Shown here piece after piece: positions 26,385 through 35,376 of a stretch of 64,000 nucleotides of DNA (the stretch's first letter is position 1; every line of letters starts with the position of its first letter). Location: assembly GCA_013359255.1 (NCBI GenBank), contig JABWCF010000003.1, forward strand, positions 239,246-303,245. The letters run 5' to 3'. This DNA is from Flavobacteriales bacterium (lineage in GTDB: Bacteria; Bacteroidota; Bacteroidia; Flavobacteriales_E; Vicingaceae). The notes below the pieces were generated by a model, which saw only the letters and a program-made list of their open reading frames with translations, was not told the DNA's origin and ran no database searches. A program made the translations under genes and the position numbers.

Positions 26385-26392
26385 CAAATATA
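26385..26392 (-). promoter_or_regulatory. Candidate -7 element (TATATTTG on minus strand) for the act operon
   Basis: The plus strand CAAATATA is the complement of TATATTTG, an exact TAnnTTTG match. It is ~140-175 bases before the possible actA starts, which would give a long leader; no -33 partner is clear. Confidence 0.35.
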
Positions 26393-26500
26393 TGAAGTTT
26401 TCTTGTATTTGCTATGTTGGTTTAATTTCTTTTCTTAGTAAAAAAAAATCCACTTAAAAAACTCTTTCATTATTAGCATTATAGTGCACAAAAAGGCAAC

Positions 26501-26534
26501 AAAAAAAGTCTAATTTTCTAACTAGACTTTTTTT
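26501..26534 (-). terminator. Terminator of the nar operon
   Basis: AAAAAAAGTCTA and TAGACTTTTTTT form a 12-pair stem with a 10-base loop, starting about 20 bases after the narI stop. In the minus-strand RNA it ends in a U run. It separates nar from the act operon and could also work in the opposite direction. Confidence 0.9.
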
Positions 26535-26555
26535 AAGTTTCAATGTTTTATTTGC

Positions 26556-27278
26556 TTAGTTATTTTTTGTTCTCTCTCCATACACGTGTTTTCTGGAAGC
26601 TCTTATATCTTTTCTATCCCAATTCCATATTACCTGTTGGTATCTTCTCCACAAATAATCTACCGGGTAAACTAAAAAGTGCACAAAACGGGTAAAAGGG
26701 ATAATGGCAATGATAGAAAATGCTGATACGATATGAATCTGAACAGAAAGAGGCATCATACTTACTGCATCTACCTGAGGATCGAAAGAAAAGATAGACC
26801 TAAGATAGGGGGTTAAAGTAGAAGCAAACCAAGAAGAACCCCATCTGTTAAAAAATGCCACCCATAAACCGGATGTAATTTGTACTAATAATACGATATA
26901 TACTACCACATCCATGTAATTGGTAACCATCTGAAGTCGTTTGTTTGTGAGTCTTCTAAAAATAAGCAGTAGAATACCCAAAAGTGCCGACAAACCAAAT
27001 GCAAAACCGGTAACTTCTAAAATTATCAAACGCAATGGGTCCCCGTTCCATGCAATAACGGCTCGAGGAATTAAAAATGCTGTTAAATGTCCGAAAAACA
27101 AAAAGAACATTCCCCAGTGAAAGGGCTGACTGCCCCAAAACAAATTTTTACCCTCTAAAAACTGGCTTGATAAAGAGGATACTTTGAATCCCATAAAACG
27201 ATAACGGAATATTGAACCTATAATAAATACAGCCAAGGCAGCGTATGGCAAAGCAATAAATAAAAGATAGTTTAGCAT
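26556..27278 (-). CDS. narI: Respiratory nitrate reductase gamma subunit NarI
   Basis: 240-residue membrane diheme cytochrome b with five hydrophobic helices. The four heme-ligand histidines of NarI are conserved in place: His54 (PFHWG) and His64 (FGHLTAFLIP) in helix 2, and the pair in VQIHIVSAF and TRFVHFLVYPVDYL in the last helix. It oxidises quinol on the periplasmic side and feeds electrons to NarH. It starts two bases after narJ and ends the operon before the terminator at 26501. Confidence 0.95.
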   Translation of the reverse strand: MLNYLLFIALPYAALAVFIIGSIFRYRFMGFKVSSLSSQFLEGKNLFWGSQPFHWGMFFLFFGHLTAFLIPRAVIAWNGDPLRLIILEVTGFAFGLSALLGILLLIFRRLTNKRLQMVTNYMDVVVYIVLLVQITSGLWVAFFNRWGSSWFASTLTPYLRSIFSFDPQVDAVSMMPLSVQIHIVSAFSIIAIIPFTRFVHFLVYPVDYLWRRYQQVIWNWDRKDIRASRKHVYGERTKNN

Positions 27279-27280
27279 GA

Positions 27281-28006
27281 TTATAAAGTTTTAATGGTTG
27301 ATGTTGTATTTGTGTTAGTTGTTGATGTATCTGAAGATGATGTAGAGCAACTTATTCCGCAACCCGATAAAAAATTACCGTAATACCCTTCGGGCACTTG
27401 AGTATAGGCTTTGAGCGTGGTAGATGAATACGCTGTTTTACACACTTCAAGCAAAGCAGATAATGCACTCTGAAATATGTTTCCAAAGGGTAATCCTTGC
27501 TGTATTACCACTTTTTGTACTTTCTTTAATACCTTCTCTCTTAAGTCCATTTTAGAAGACTTGAATTCCGCAAGCATTTTTTCAAGTGCAGGTATTAAAA
27601 TACGAACTATTAATTCCTCTTTAAATTCTTGGTCTTTAAGTTTTGGTAAAAGGGTAAGCACATTTACCAAATTGTCGGCTAAATCATTTCCGCAATCATT
27701 TTCGGCTAAATCTTGCTCGTGTTTCATATTAACCAAAAACTCTCCTCGCTTGTAGTCTTCCCCAAAAATAACGTATCCTAAATCCAAGTAACAAACAGCC
27801 TGTATATGAAAAGTTTTGGTATACACCTCCTCTATTTGTTCTGAGGGAGTAGAAGCTACATAATTAGAAAAAGGCTGAAAACATTTGGCTGCCAGTGGGT
27901 AATGCTCATTTAAAAATGCCTGTAAATTATCTACTTCGGTTTTATATGCCTCTGTAGGATAAGCAAAAATAGGTGCAAATAAACTATATGGCTGAATGTT
28001 GTTCAT
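27281..28006 (-). CDS. narJ: Nitrate reductase assembly chaperone NarJ
   Basis: 241 residues of the TorD/NarJ chaperone family (SLFAPIFAYPTEAY at the N terminus, YLDLGYVIFGEDYKRGEFLVNM as the conserved core). NarJ binds apo-NarG and assists insertion of the molybdenum cofactor. The last ~35 residues form an unusual tail rich in Gly, Cys, Ser and Thr (SGCGISCSTSSSD, then a Thr/Asn/Ser run) that I do not know from NarJ proteins. It is spaced two bases from both narH and narI. Confidence 0.92.
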   Translation of the reverse strand: MNNIQPYSLFAPIFAYPTEAYKTEVDNLQAFLNEHYPLAAKCFQPFSNYVASTPSEQIEEVYTKTFHIQAVCYLDLGYVIFGEDYKRGEFLVNMKHEQDLAENDCGNDLADNLVNVLTLLPKLKDQEFKEELIVRILIPALEKMLAEFKSSKMDLREKVLKKVQKVVIQQGLPFGNIFQSALSALLEVCKTAYSSTTLKAYTQVPEGYYGNFLSGCGISCSTSSSDTSTTNTNTTSTIKTL

Positions 28007-28008
28007 TT

Positions 28009-29502
28009 TTATAGTCCTCTTTCGGGTTTCATTTTAAATCCGAAGCCTGTATTACCTTTCACATCACCTGTGTTTTCTAGCATTTCTATGGCTTCTTCAC
28101 GGTGAGCAGCAGGCACAACAAAGCGTTCTTCAAAAGTGGCTAATGATGTGAGTCTGAAAATCTCATTTGCTTCATGAATATCCATATTTGCTTCACTCAT
28201 TACTTTGTTTAGTTGTGTTTCGGTAACGTCTTTTACTGTTGTGTCTCTCCTCGATACACGTACTGCATGTAGTCGTTTAAATACTTCTATAATTTTATTA
28301 TCGTTTCCGGCAGCAAACAAAGAAGATAGGTAACGAATGGGTACTCTCAATTTTTCTACTCCTGAAAGTAAATTTTCGGAAAGAGAGTCGTACACTCCGT
28401 CTTCACTAACAGAAGCCATAGCGGGCAACAATGGTAGCACGTAAAATAAGTTAGGAATTGTGCGAAATTCTGGATGAAGAGGAAGGGCAATTCTCCATTT
28501 TTTCACAAACTTATATACCGGAGAATTTTGTGCTGCAACAATCGTAGAATCAGATATTCCGTTTTCTTTTGCCGCTTTGATTACTGCAGGGTCAAAAGGA
28601 TCTAAGTATATTTCCATTTGTCTATCAATCAATTCTGCCTCATCACAAGATGCTACGGCTTCAATCCTGTCTGCATCATACAACATTACTCCAAGGTAAC
28701 GAATTCTACCAACGCAAGAGTGCATACAAGCAGGTGCTTGTCCGGACTCTAAGCGAGGATAACACAGTACGCATTTTTCAGATTTGCCGGTGTTCCAGTT
28801 ATAATAGCTCTTTTTGTAAGGGCAGGCAGTAACACACATTCTCCAAGCTCTGCAACGTTCCTGATTAATTAAAACCACACCATCTTCTCCTCTTTTGTAT
28901 AACGCACCCGATGGGCAGGAACCCACACAAGCCGGATTTAAACAGTGATTACAAATTCTTGGAAGGTAATGAAAGGTCATTCTTTCTAATTGGAACATAG
29001 ATTCCTGCTCGGCCTTGCTTAAATGTTTAAAATTAACATCCTGACGAGCATAATCGGGAGTTCCCGACAAATCATCGTCCCAGTTTGGGCCGGCTTGTAT
29101 TTCGATAGGCTCTCCGGTAATCAGAGATACGGCTCTTCCAATAGGTTGATCATCTCCTTCCGGAGCCTCAAATAAATCTGTATAGCGGTATGCCCATGGT
29201 TCGTAGTAGTCTTCTAAAGAAGGCATATTCGGATTATGAAAGATGTTCTTTAAACCTTTCAGTTTTCCTGCTCCTTTAAGCGATACGGAATCTCCGTTTT
29301 TTTCCCATCCGCCTTTGTATATTTCTTGGTCTTCCCATTTAGTTGGGTAGCCCGTGCCTGGTTTGGTTTCTACGTTGTTCCACCACATATATTCGGCCCC
29401 TTTGCGGTCTGTCCAAATATTTTTACAAGCAATAGAACAGGTATGACAACCTATGCACTTGTCAAGGTGAAACACCATCGAAACTTGTGATCTGATATCC
29501 AT
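28009..29502 (-). CDS. narH: Respiratory nitrate reductase beta subunit NarH
   Basis: 497 residues, close to E. coli NarH throughout. The cluster motifs are CIGCHTCSIACKNIW at residues ~16-30, CNHCLNPACVGSCPSG, CRAWRMCVTACPYKK (the Trp marks the [3Fe-4S] site) and CVLCYPR...CMHSCVGRIRYLG. It carries electrons from NarI hemes to NarG on the cytoplasmic side. It starts 25 bases after narG, and its stop is two bases before narJ. Confidence 0.97.
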   Translation of the reverse strand: MDIRSQVSMVFHLDKCIGCHTCSIACKNIWTDRKGAEYMWWNNVETKPGTGYPTKWEDQEIYKGGWEKNGDSVSLKGAGKLKGLKNIFHNPNMPSLEDYYEPWAYRYTDLFEAPEGDDQPIGRAVSLITGEPIEIQAGPNWDDDLSGTPDYARQDVNFKHLSKAEQESMFQLERMTFHYLPRICNHCLNPACVGSCPSGALYKRGEDGVVLINQERCRAWRMCVTACPYKKSYYNWNTGKSEKCVLCYPRLESGQAPACMHSCVGRIRYLGVMLYDADRIEAVASCDEAELIDRQMEIYLDPFDPAVIKAAKENGISDSTIVAAQNSPVYKFVKKWRIALPLHPEFRTIPNLFYVLPLLPAMASVSEDGVYDSLSENLLSGVEKLRVPIRYLSSLFAAGNDNKIIEVFKRLHAVRVSRRDTTVKDVTETQLNKVMSEANMDIHEANEIFRLTSLATFEERFVVPAAHREEAIEMLENTGDVKGNTGFGFKMKPERGL

Positions 29503-29527
29503 AAGTTATAGTTTAAATTCGTTTTTA

Positions 29528-32500
29528 TTAATACTCTACTTTTTCCATTTTTCTTACTAGTACGTGCGTATCGCGGTTTACGCCTACCGGCCCCCAATAG
29601 TTGAAGTGGTAAGTAAATTGTCCGTATCCACCGCACATTAAATTAGGTTTTAAGTGAACCCTAGTAAACGAGTTGTTCATTCCACCTCTTCTAGGCTCTC
29701 CATTTTTACCTCTTCTTTCTTGCGATTTTGGTATGTTATATGTTCTTTCTACAGCATGGTAAACAATACAAACACCTTTAGGAATACGTGCACTAACACA
29801 AGCACGGGTAACATAGGTTCCGTGGTCGTTATATACTTCTACATAATCGTTGTCTTTTATTCCTAATTCTTCTGCATCGGTTTCGCTCAACCAACAAGGC
29901 TCTCCGCCTCTTGAAAGAGTTAACATTCTTAATGTGTCACCGTATGTAGAGTGAATATGCCACTTTCCATGAGGAGTTAAACAATTTAATACTCTTGCTT
30001 TTCCATCGTTTACGGTTTTTCTTAAGTCGCCATAAGCTTCGGGGGTTGGAGAAGGTTTATAGGTGGATAAATGTTCTCCAAAAGCAATGTAAGCATCATG
30101 GTCGAGGTAAAAATGCTGTCTTCCTGTTAGCGTTCTCCATGGTACCATATAATCTACGTTATATGTATATGCGGCATACGTTCTACCTTCATGCATTAAT
30201 CCCGACCAAAGTGGTGAAGAATTGTAACGCTTTGGCTGAGCTTGTAAATCACGGTATTCCATCTCAATTTGCTCGTATCCGTCTCCTAATCTTTCTACTG
30301 CCTCCACCCCAATTTTTTTGCCCATTATTTCGTAAGCACGTTTTGTTAATTTTCCATTAGTGAGGGAGGATAATTTTAAAACTGCATTTACCGCTTCCAC
30401 ATCTTCTTTTAATGAAGGGTATTCTTTGCCTTCCCATTTTTGAACATGCTTTCTATCTGCTAACATTTCGGCATATACATCATCACAATGATAATGATTT
30501 CCGTGTGCACCTAAACCACTTTTAGCAACCCCTTCTCCTAGTGAAATGTATTTATTATAAATTTTCGTATAATCTCTTTCTACAAATGCAATTTTATGCA
30601 TGGTTTTACCGGGTATCGCTTCGCATTCTCCTTTGCTCCAATCTTGCAAACGTGGTTGGGTAATTTCATCTTTCGAATCGTGCGAAAGAGGAGAGTTAAC
30701 CACATCCTTCATCACTTCAGGAAGGTATTGTTTGGCCATTTCACTTATTCTTAAAGCCAACAACTCGAATATTTGCCAATCGGATTTTGATTCCCAAACA
30801 GGGTCTATTGCAGCCGATAATGGGTGGATAAAGGAGTGCATATCGGTTGAGTTGATATCGGCCTTTTCATACCATGATGCAGTAGGCAACACAATATCAG
30901 AATAAAGTGCAGAAGTGTCCATGCGGAAATTCACATCTATTACTAAATCCATTTTACCTCTGGCTCCTTCTTTTTTGAAAACGATATCTTCAACAATATC
31001 ACCTGCCACTTCATCGGCAATCTTATTCGTATGGGTTCCTAGATAATGGTCAAGAAAGTACTCATGCCCTTTTGCAGATGTTCCAATTGCGTTACCTTTC
31101 CAAATAAACCAAACGCGTGGAAAGTTAACTTCTTCATCGGGTTCAACCACTGCATGTTTCAGTTCCCCCGATTTTAGCTGATTTACGATATAATTTCTTA
31201 TTTCATCATCTGTCTTACACCCTGAGTTTTGAGCGTCTTTAACAATTTCGAAGTTATTTTTGTTGTATTGAGGATAGTAGGGCATCCAACCATTACGAAC
31301 TGCTTTTACTGCCCAATCAGCAGTATGTGTATGTGCTAGTTTATTTTCTGGAACTGAATTATAGAATTTTTGATTTCCATCGTATCTCCATTGAGAAGAG
31401 TTGATATAGTGCCAAATGGGGCCTTGTTGTAATCTAGGAATGGTTCCCCAATCTTTAGAACTCATTACGGTAGCCCAAGAATCCATAGGGGCTAATTTTT
31501 CCTGACCAACGTAGTGGTTCATACCGCCACCATTTTTACCGTTGCAACCAGTTAACATCTGAGCCATAATAGCTGCACGGTACATCAAATTTCCATGAAA
31601 CCAGTGGTTTATGGCAGCTCCCACAATTACCATACATTTGCCTTCTGTAACTTCGGCTGTATTTGCCCATTCCCGAGCTAATTGAATTACGGTATCTTTT
31701 CCAATTCCGGTAAAAATTTCTTGCCATGCAGGTGTATAGGCTTGGTTCTTTTCATCGTATGTTTTTGGATAGTCTCCTTCTAATCCTCTGCCTACCCCAT
31801 ACTGAGCCATTGTTAAATCGTAGATAGTAGCCACCGGAATTTTCTCTCCATTTGCAGCATTTATATATCTAACAGGAACACCTCTTAATGCTTTTTTATC
31901 TAAACCATACTCTACAAATTCTACTTGTAGTACTCCTTCATTCTTATTTAAAAATGTAAGTTCAGGATCGTATTCATTATTGGTTACACTATCTTCGTAT
32001 TTCAAATTCCAATTACCTTGTTTATCATCCCAACGGTGCCCCATGGTTCCTTTTGGTACAACTAAGTTTCCTGTTTTGGTGTCGAAATTCAAAAATTTCC
32101 AATCGCCATTCGAAATGTCTTTGTATTGTGCCATTTCATTCGCTCTTACCATTCTTCCGGGCACCAACTTGTCGCCTTCTTTATTTAGGCGTACTAAAAA
32201 CGGACAATCAGTATACCTTTTTACATAGTCAATAAAGTAGGGAACCTGTCTGTTTACATGATATTCTTGTAAAATGACATGTGTAACCGCCATCCAAAAT
32301 GCTCCATCAGAACCTGCATGAACTGGAATCCATTGGTCGGCATGCTTGGTAACCATGCTAAAGTCTGGCGACATAACAACAGTTTTAGTTCCATTATGAC
32401 GTGCCTCAGAGAAAAAGTGAATATCGGGTGTTCTAGTCATCCCTAAGTTAGCCCCCATAGAAACACAGAACTTAGAATGGTACCAGTCGGCACTTTCGCA

Positions 32501-33166
32501 CACATCTGTTTGTTCTCCCCAAATTTCGGGATATGCATTTGGCAAGTCACAGTACCAATCGTAGAAACTTAAATTTACACCACCCATTAGCTGAATATAG
32601 CGTGCTCCGGATGCATAACTTAACATACTTTTTGCAGGAATCGGAGCAAATCCGATAATTCTATCTGAGCCATATTTTTTAATAGTATATATATTTGCCG
32701 CAGTAATTAAATCTACTACCTCATTCCACTTTGCTCTTCTGAAACCTCCCTTTCCTCTCGCTCTTTGATAGCGTTTGCGTTTTTCGGGGTTTGATTGTAA
32801 GTTTTCCCAAGCCTTTACTATATCCCCGCCTACTGCTTCCTTCTCAGCATTAAATAAATCCATTAATGCTCCTCTTATAAGAGGGTACTTAACCCTTATC
32901 GGACTGTATAAGTACCAAGAATACGAAATACCTCTTTGGCAACCTCTAGGTTCGTAGGGTGGCACCTCTTTATTAAATTGTGGATAATCCACTTGTTGCA
33001 TTTCCCACACAACAATACCGTCTTTAACGTGTATTGCCCAAGAGCAGCCACCGGTACAGTTTACACCGTGTGTACTACGTACTACTTTATCGTATTGCCA
33101 ACGGTTACGATAAAACTCTTCCCATTTACGGGTTTTGGGTGATATAATATCTTCTATCCAGCTCAT
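29528..33166 (-). CDS. narG: Respiratory nitrate reductase alpha subunit NarG
   Basis: 1212-residue molybdopterin enzyme that reduces nitrate to nitrite. Near the N terminus [12 protein letters not shown] and RGCQRG supply the His/Cys ligands of the FS0 cluster. [14 protein letters not shown] contains the Asp that binds molybdenum. The C terminus has the pterin-binding [24 protein letters not shown] and [11 protein letters not shown]. It lacks a Tat signal peptide, so it should face the cytoplasm as in E. coli; nitrate import is therefore needed, but no narK is in the window. It is the second gene of the operon, 20 bases after the cytochrome c gene. Confidence 0.97.
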   Translation of the reverse strand: MSWIEDIISPKTRKWEEFYRNRWQYDKVVRSTHGVNCTGGCSWAIHVKDGIVVWEMQQVDYPQFNKEVPPYEPRGCQRGISYSWYLYSPIRVKYPLIRGALMDLFNAEKEAVGGDIVKAWENLQSNPEKRKRYQRARGKGGFRRAKWNEVVDLITAANIYTIKKYGSDRIIGFAPIPAKSMLSYASGARYIQLMGGVNLSFYDWYCDLPNAYPEIWGEQTDVCESADWYHSKFCVSMGANLGMTRTPDIHFFSEARHNGTKTVVMSPDFSMVTKHADQWIPVHAGSDGAFWMAVTHVILQEYHVNRQVPYFIDYVKRYTDCPFLVRLNKEGDKLVPGRMVRANEMAQYKDISNGDWKFLNFDTKTGNLVVPKGTMGHRWDDKQGNWNLKYEDSVTNNEYDPELTFLNKNEGVLQVEFVEYGLDKKALRGVPVRYINAANGEKIPVATIYDLTMAQYGVGRGLEGDYPKTYDEKNQAYTPAWQEIFTGIGKDTVIQLAREWANTAEVTEGKCMVIVGAAINHWFHGNLMYRAAIMAQMLTGCNGKNGGGMNHYVGQEKLAPMDSWATVMSSKDWGTIPRLQQGPIWHYINSSQWRYDGNQKFYNSVPENKLAHTHTADWAVKAVRNGWMPYYPQYNKNNFEIVKDAQNSGCKTDDEIRNYIVNQLKSGELKHAVVEPDEEVNFPRVWFIWKGNAIGTSAKGHEYFLDHYLGTHTNKIADEVAGDIVEDIVFKKEGARGKMDLVIDVNFRMDTSALYSDIVLPTASWYEKADINSTDMHSFIHPLSAAIDPVWESKSDWQIFELLALRISEMAKQYLPEVMKDVVNSPLSHDSKDEITQPRLQDWSKGECEAIPGKTMHKIAFVERDYTKIYNKYISLGEGVAKSGLGAHGNHYHCDDVYAEMLADRKHVQKWEGKEYPSLKEDVEAVNAVLKLSSLTNGKLTKRAYEIMGKKIGVEAVERLGDGYEQIEMEYRDLQAQPKRYNSSPLWSGLMHEGRTYAAYTYNVDYMVPWRTLTGRQHFYLDHDAYIAFGEHLSTYKPSPTPEAYGDLRKTVNDGKARVLNCLTPHGKWHIHSTYGDTLRMLTLSRGGEPCWLSETDAEELGIKDNDYVEVYNDHGTYVTRACVSARIPKGVCIVYHAVERTYNIPKSQERRGKNGEPRRGGMNNSFTRVHLKPNLMCGGYGQFTYHFNYWGPVGVNRDTHVLVRKMEKVEY

Positions 33167-33186
33167 ATTATTTGGTTTTTAATTTC

Positions 33187-34083
33187 TTAATTAGATGACT
33201 TTATTTGACGATTATAGATATCGTATTTAACATTATTTTTTTTGCGGTTGTACCAAAGCAATGCAATTAGAATAAGGAGCACTACCAAGGCAATACCTCC
33301 ACCATAAATAAAGATGCCGTTTCCTGAATTGCTTACCTGATAAATATTGCTTTTGTCGGCATCGTATAAAAAAGCCGATACCAACCTAACTTCCTCATCG
33401 GTTAAAGGCCTGTTTTTATAGGAATGGGCCATGGCCGGGAACGGGAAAGATTTTAAGATGCCTTGGAGACCTGCATCTCCACCTAATCGGCTATAAACAG
33501 AGGTTAAATCTTTGGCCAATAAACCTCCGGCAGGCACTTGCTCATTTGAAACATTATGACAAGAAAGACATGATGGTCCTCCGTTTACAAAAGAGGTTTT
33601 ACCGCTAAATAACTCGGAACCTTTCTTGATATCTTCTTTTGAAGCAACTTCAGAACCAGGCATTGCAGGTTCATTTGATGTGGCTGTTTCAACTACTTCT
33701 ACAGTTGCTGCTTGCTCAGCTTCAGCAGGACTTTGACTGGCAATATGTGCTATTATAGCTTTAATATCAGCATCGGGCAAATTAAAGTCGGGCATTACTA
33801 CTTTGAATTCATCAAAAATAGCCTTGGCATCAGCATCTCCGCTATTTATTAAACTTTGAGAGGCTTTTATAAATTTACCAAGCCACTCTTCGCTGCGTTT
33901 ATTGGTTACGCCTTTTAAGTCGGGACCTACTAATCTGCCTTTACCTATGCTATGACAGGCACTGCAGTTTGTTTTAAATAAAGCGGCACCGTCTTGTGCC
34001 ATTAACAAACCAGCAGGGAAAAAAAGTGCACTCCACAAGAGTGCTGCCTTTAAATTCGTTTTGATTTTTCTTTCGTTGTTCAT
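33187..34083 (-). CDS. Membrane-anchored diheme cytochrome c, first gene of the nar operon (NarC-like)
   Basis: 298 residues. It has a signal peptide (LLWSALFFPAGLLMAQ), then a class I cytochrome domain with CSACH at ~41-45 and a linker rich in Ala/Glu. A second domain carries CLSCH and likely Met ligand FPAMAHSYKNRPLTDEEV. A C-terminal transmembrane helix (IALVVLLILIALLWY) is followed by a basic tail. Its position ahead of narGHJI recalls narC of Thermus, which encodes a cytochrome c that joins the Nar complex. Its first domain is a close paralogue of the N-terminal domain of ActA. It should face the periplasm and could link Nar with ACIII or another cytochrome partner. Palindromic FNR-like sites lie upstream. 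Confidence 0.88.
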   Translation of the reverse strand: MNNERKIKTNLKAALLWSALFFPAGLLMAQDGAALFKTNCSACHSIGKGRLVGPDLKGVTNKRSEEWLGKFIKASQSLINSGDADAKAIFDEFKVVMPDFNLPDADIKAIIAHIASQSPAEAEQAATVEVVETATSNEPAMPGSEVASKEDIKKGSELFSGKTSFVNGGPSCLSCHNVSNEQVPAGGLLAKDLTSVYSRLGGDAGLQGILKSFPFPAMAHSYKNRPLTDEEVRLVSAFLYDADKSNIYQVSNSGNGIFIYGGGIALVVLLILIALLWYNRKKNNVKYDIYNRQIKSSN

Positions 34084-34185
34084 GGAATTATACCTTTTTA
34101 ATTTTTATGTATTGTGGTTGCTCTTTCCGTTTGTAAAAGTGCTATTGACTGTTCGCAAGCAAAATGATTATTCTCAGTTCTATTT

Positions 34186-34199
34186 ATGATACTTATCAT
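34186..34199. promoter_or_regulatory. FNR-like operator ATGATACTTATCAT of the nar operon
   Basis: Perfect 5+4+5 palindrome identical in half-sites to those before the two Crp/Fnr genes. It is centred about 109 bases before the start of the nar cytochrome gene. A -7-like TCATTTTG on the minus strand (34160-34167) lies 32.5 bases away, close to the class II position. Confidence 0.7.
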
Positions 34200-34294
34200 A
34201 ATTAAATGCTTTGAAAAATGTCGCATACGTTTAATATTGAGCGAAAATATCTATCATTGGCGTACCCAAACAATGATTCGTGTTATGTTAATTT

Positions 34295-34308
34295 ATGAGA
34301 TAAATCAT
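34295..34308. promoter_or_regulatory. Second, imperfect FNR-like site (ATGAGATAAATCAT)
   Basis: One mismatch in the left half-site relative to ATGATnnnnATCAT. It is centred 109 bases upstream of the perfect site, about ten helical turns away, so it could serve as a secondary binding site. Confidence 0.4.
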
Positions 34309-34449
34309 AAATAACATAGTGAGCTCTTTTTCAAATAGGTGTGCTTTTTATGAGGCTTTAAATGAAAAAAACTGTGCAAAATTTATTGAGCTTTCTACGA
34401 TATGACACCCGAAAATAAAAGAATTTGAAATGTAGAGAAATATATGGGT

Positions 34450-35364
34450 TTACTTTGGGTCAATATCTTCTTTTATTTTTTTACCTAAATAGTAGGAAAG
34501 TTGCTGTGCCGAATAAAAATGCAGATGGGAGCCGTCATAGGAATTATAATTAAATCGGTTTTCTATCTCAATCCATTTTCCGCCTGCCATTTCAATTTTT
34601 TTTATGAACTCTTTCTCGTTAAAACCGCTGATATTATTTTCTAAAGTTTCCATGTTGACTGTTGTTGGCGGACGAAAAGCATATACTTTTATGTTTTTAT
34701 TTTTCCATTCTTTTACTTTTTGCAGCAACACAGCAACTACAGTATCGCTTACTTGGTTATTTTCAAATTCTATTTTGTATGAGGTTAATGCTTCATTAGA
34801 GTTTGCTGGAACTTTGTACGATTCTACCCAACCGTCCTTATGGAATTTTTCGAAATATGTAACGGTATCCGGATGTAATAGTTTTTGAATATTAAAAGGT
34901 TCGAAATAAGATAAAAACGGGTAGAAATACATTCGTTCTATTGTTTCTCCTTTGTTTCGGTTTTGTTCTTCTAAAAAATGCTCGTTTAGTTGAGCCTTAG
35001 GGGTTAATGAAAAAGGGGTTATACCTAAGACCACTATGTTCAAAGAAGTGTGAAGGAGCTTGTTTTCTACTGCGTTATAAATGGTTTTATTGTGTCCGCC
35101 CGATGAAAATCCGAAATTAAGTGTGTGTAAATAGTTTATGTTTACTCCTTTATTAAAACTATTTACATCTATTCCTCTGTAAACTCTAGAGTCTCCCTCA
35201 AAAATTACATTGTATTTTTTGTTACTATGTACCTTGTACGCCCAAAAGTGTTTTCGGAAAATTTCCGATGAAGGCTCATTCTTTTTTACAATTCTCGCAA
35301 TACCTGCCAACGTTAGAAACAGGGTAATTGTAAGAGCCAGTTTTTTGTAATATCTGTTATTCAT
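34450..35364 (-). CDS. SGNH-like protein paired with an MBOAT acyltransferase
   Basis: 304 residues with an N-terminal membrane anchor (KLALTITLFLTLAGIARIV). The rest resembles SGNH-hydrolase-like proteins that accompany MBOAT acyltransferases. FEGDSRVYRGID fits the block I Ser/Asp region, and the C-terminal DGSHLHF supplies Asp and His. It lies 12 bases after the MBOAT gene on the same strand. Such pairs typically O-acetylate a cell-surface polysaccharide, the MBOAT moving the acyl group across the membrane and the partner transferring it. The exact polymer is unknown. Confidence 0.75.
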   Translation of the reverse strand: MNNRYYKKLALTITLFLTLAGIARIVKKNEPSSEIFRKHFWAYKVHSNKKYNVIFEGDSRVYRGIDVNSFNKGVNINYLHTLNFGFSSGGHNKTIYNAVENKLLHTSLNIVVLGITPFSLTPKAQLNEHFLEEQNRNKGETIERMYFYPFLSYFEPFNIQKLLHPDTVTYFEKFHKDGWVESYKVPANSNEALTSYKIEFENNQVSDTVVAVLLQKVKEWKNKNIKVYAFRPPTTVNMETLENNISGFNEKEFIKKIEMAGGKWIEIENRFNYNSYDGSHLHFYSAQQLSYYLGKKIKEDIDPK

Positions 35365-35376
35365 TTTGTATCTATG

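Larger units (their letters stand above)
26211..26555. other. Spacer between the nar and act operons
   Basis: No gene is supported here. From the nar side it holds a strong hairpin terminator (26501-26534), an AT-rich stretch and one -7-like element for act (TATATTTG on the minus strand, 26385-26392). No ATGATnnnnATCAT palindrome was found, so the act operon may not be under the same FNR control as nar. Confidence 0.6.
34084..34449. other. Regulatory spacer upstream of the nar operon
   Basis: No gene is supported in these 366 bases. The part near the nar cytochrome holds two FNR-like palindromes (34186-34199 and 34295-34308) and a -7-like element on the minus strand (TCATTTTG, 34160-34167). 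The right part is AT-rich and ends at the stop of the SGNH-like gene; no terminator for that gene was recognised. Confidence 0.6.

Noticed and set aside
26211-26555. FNR-like palindrome before the act operon
   Set aside because: Searched by eye on both strands; no ATGATnnnnATCAT-like site was found.
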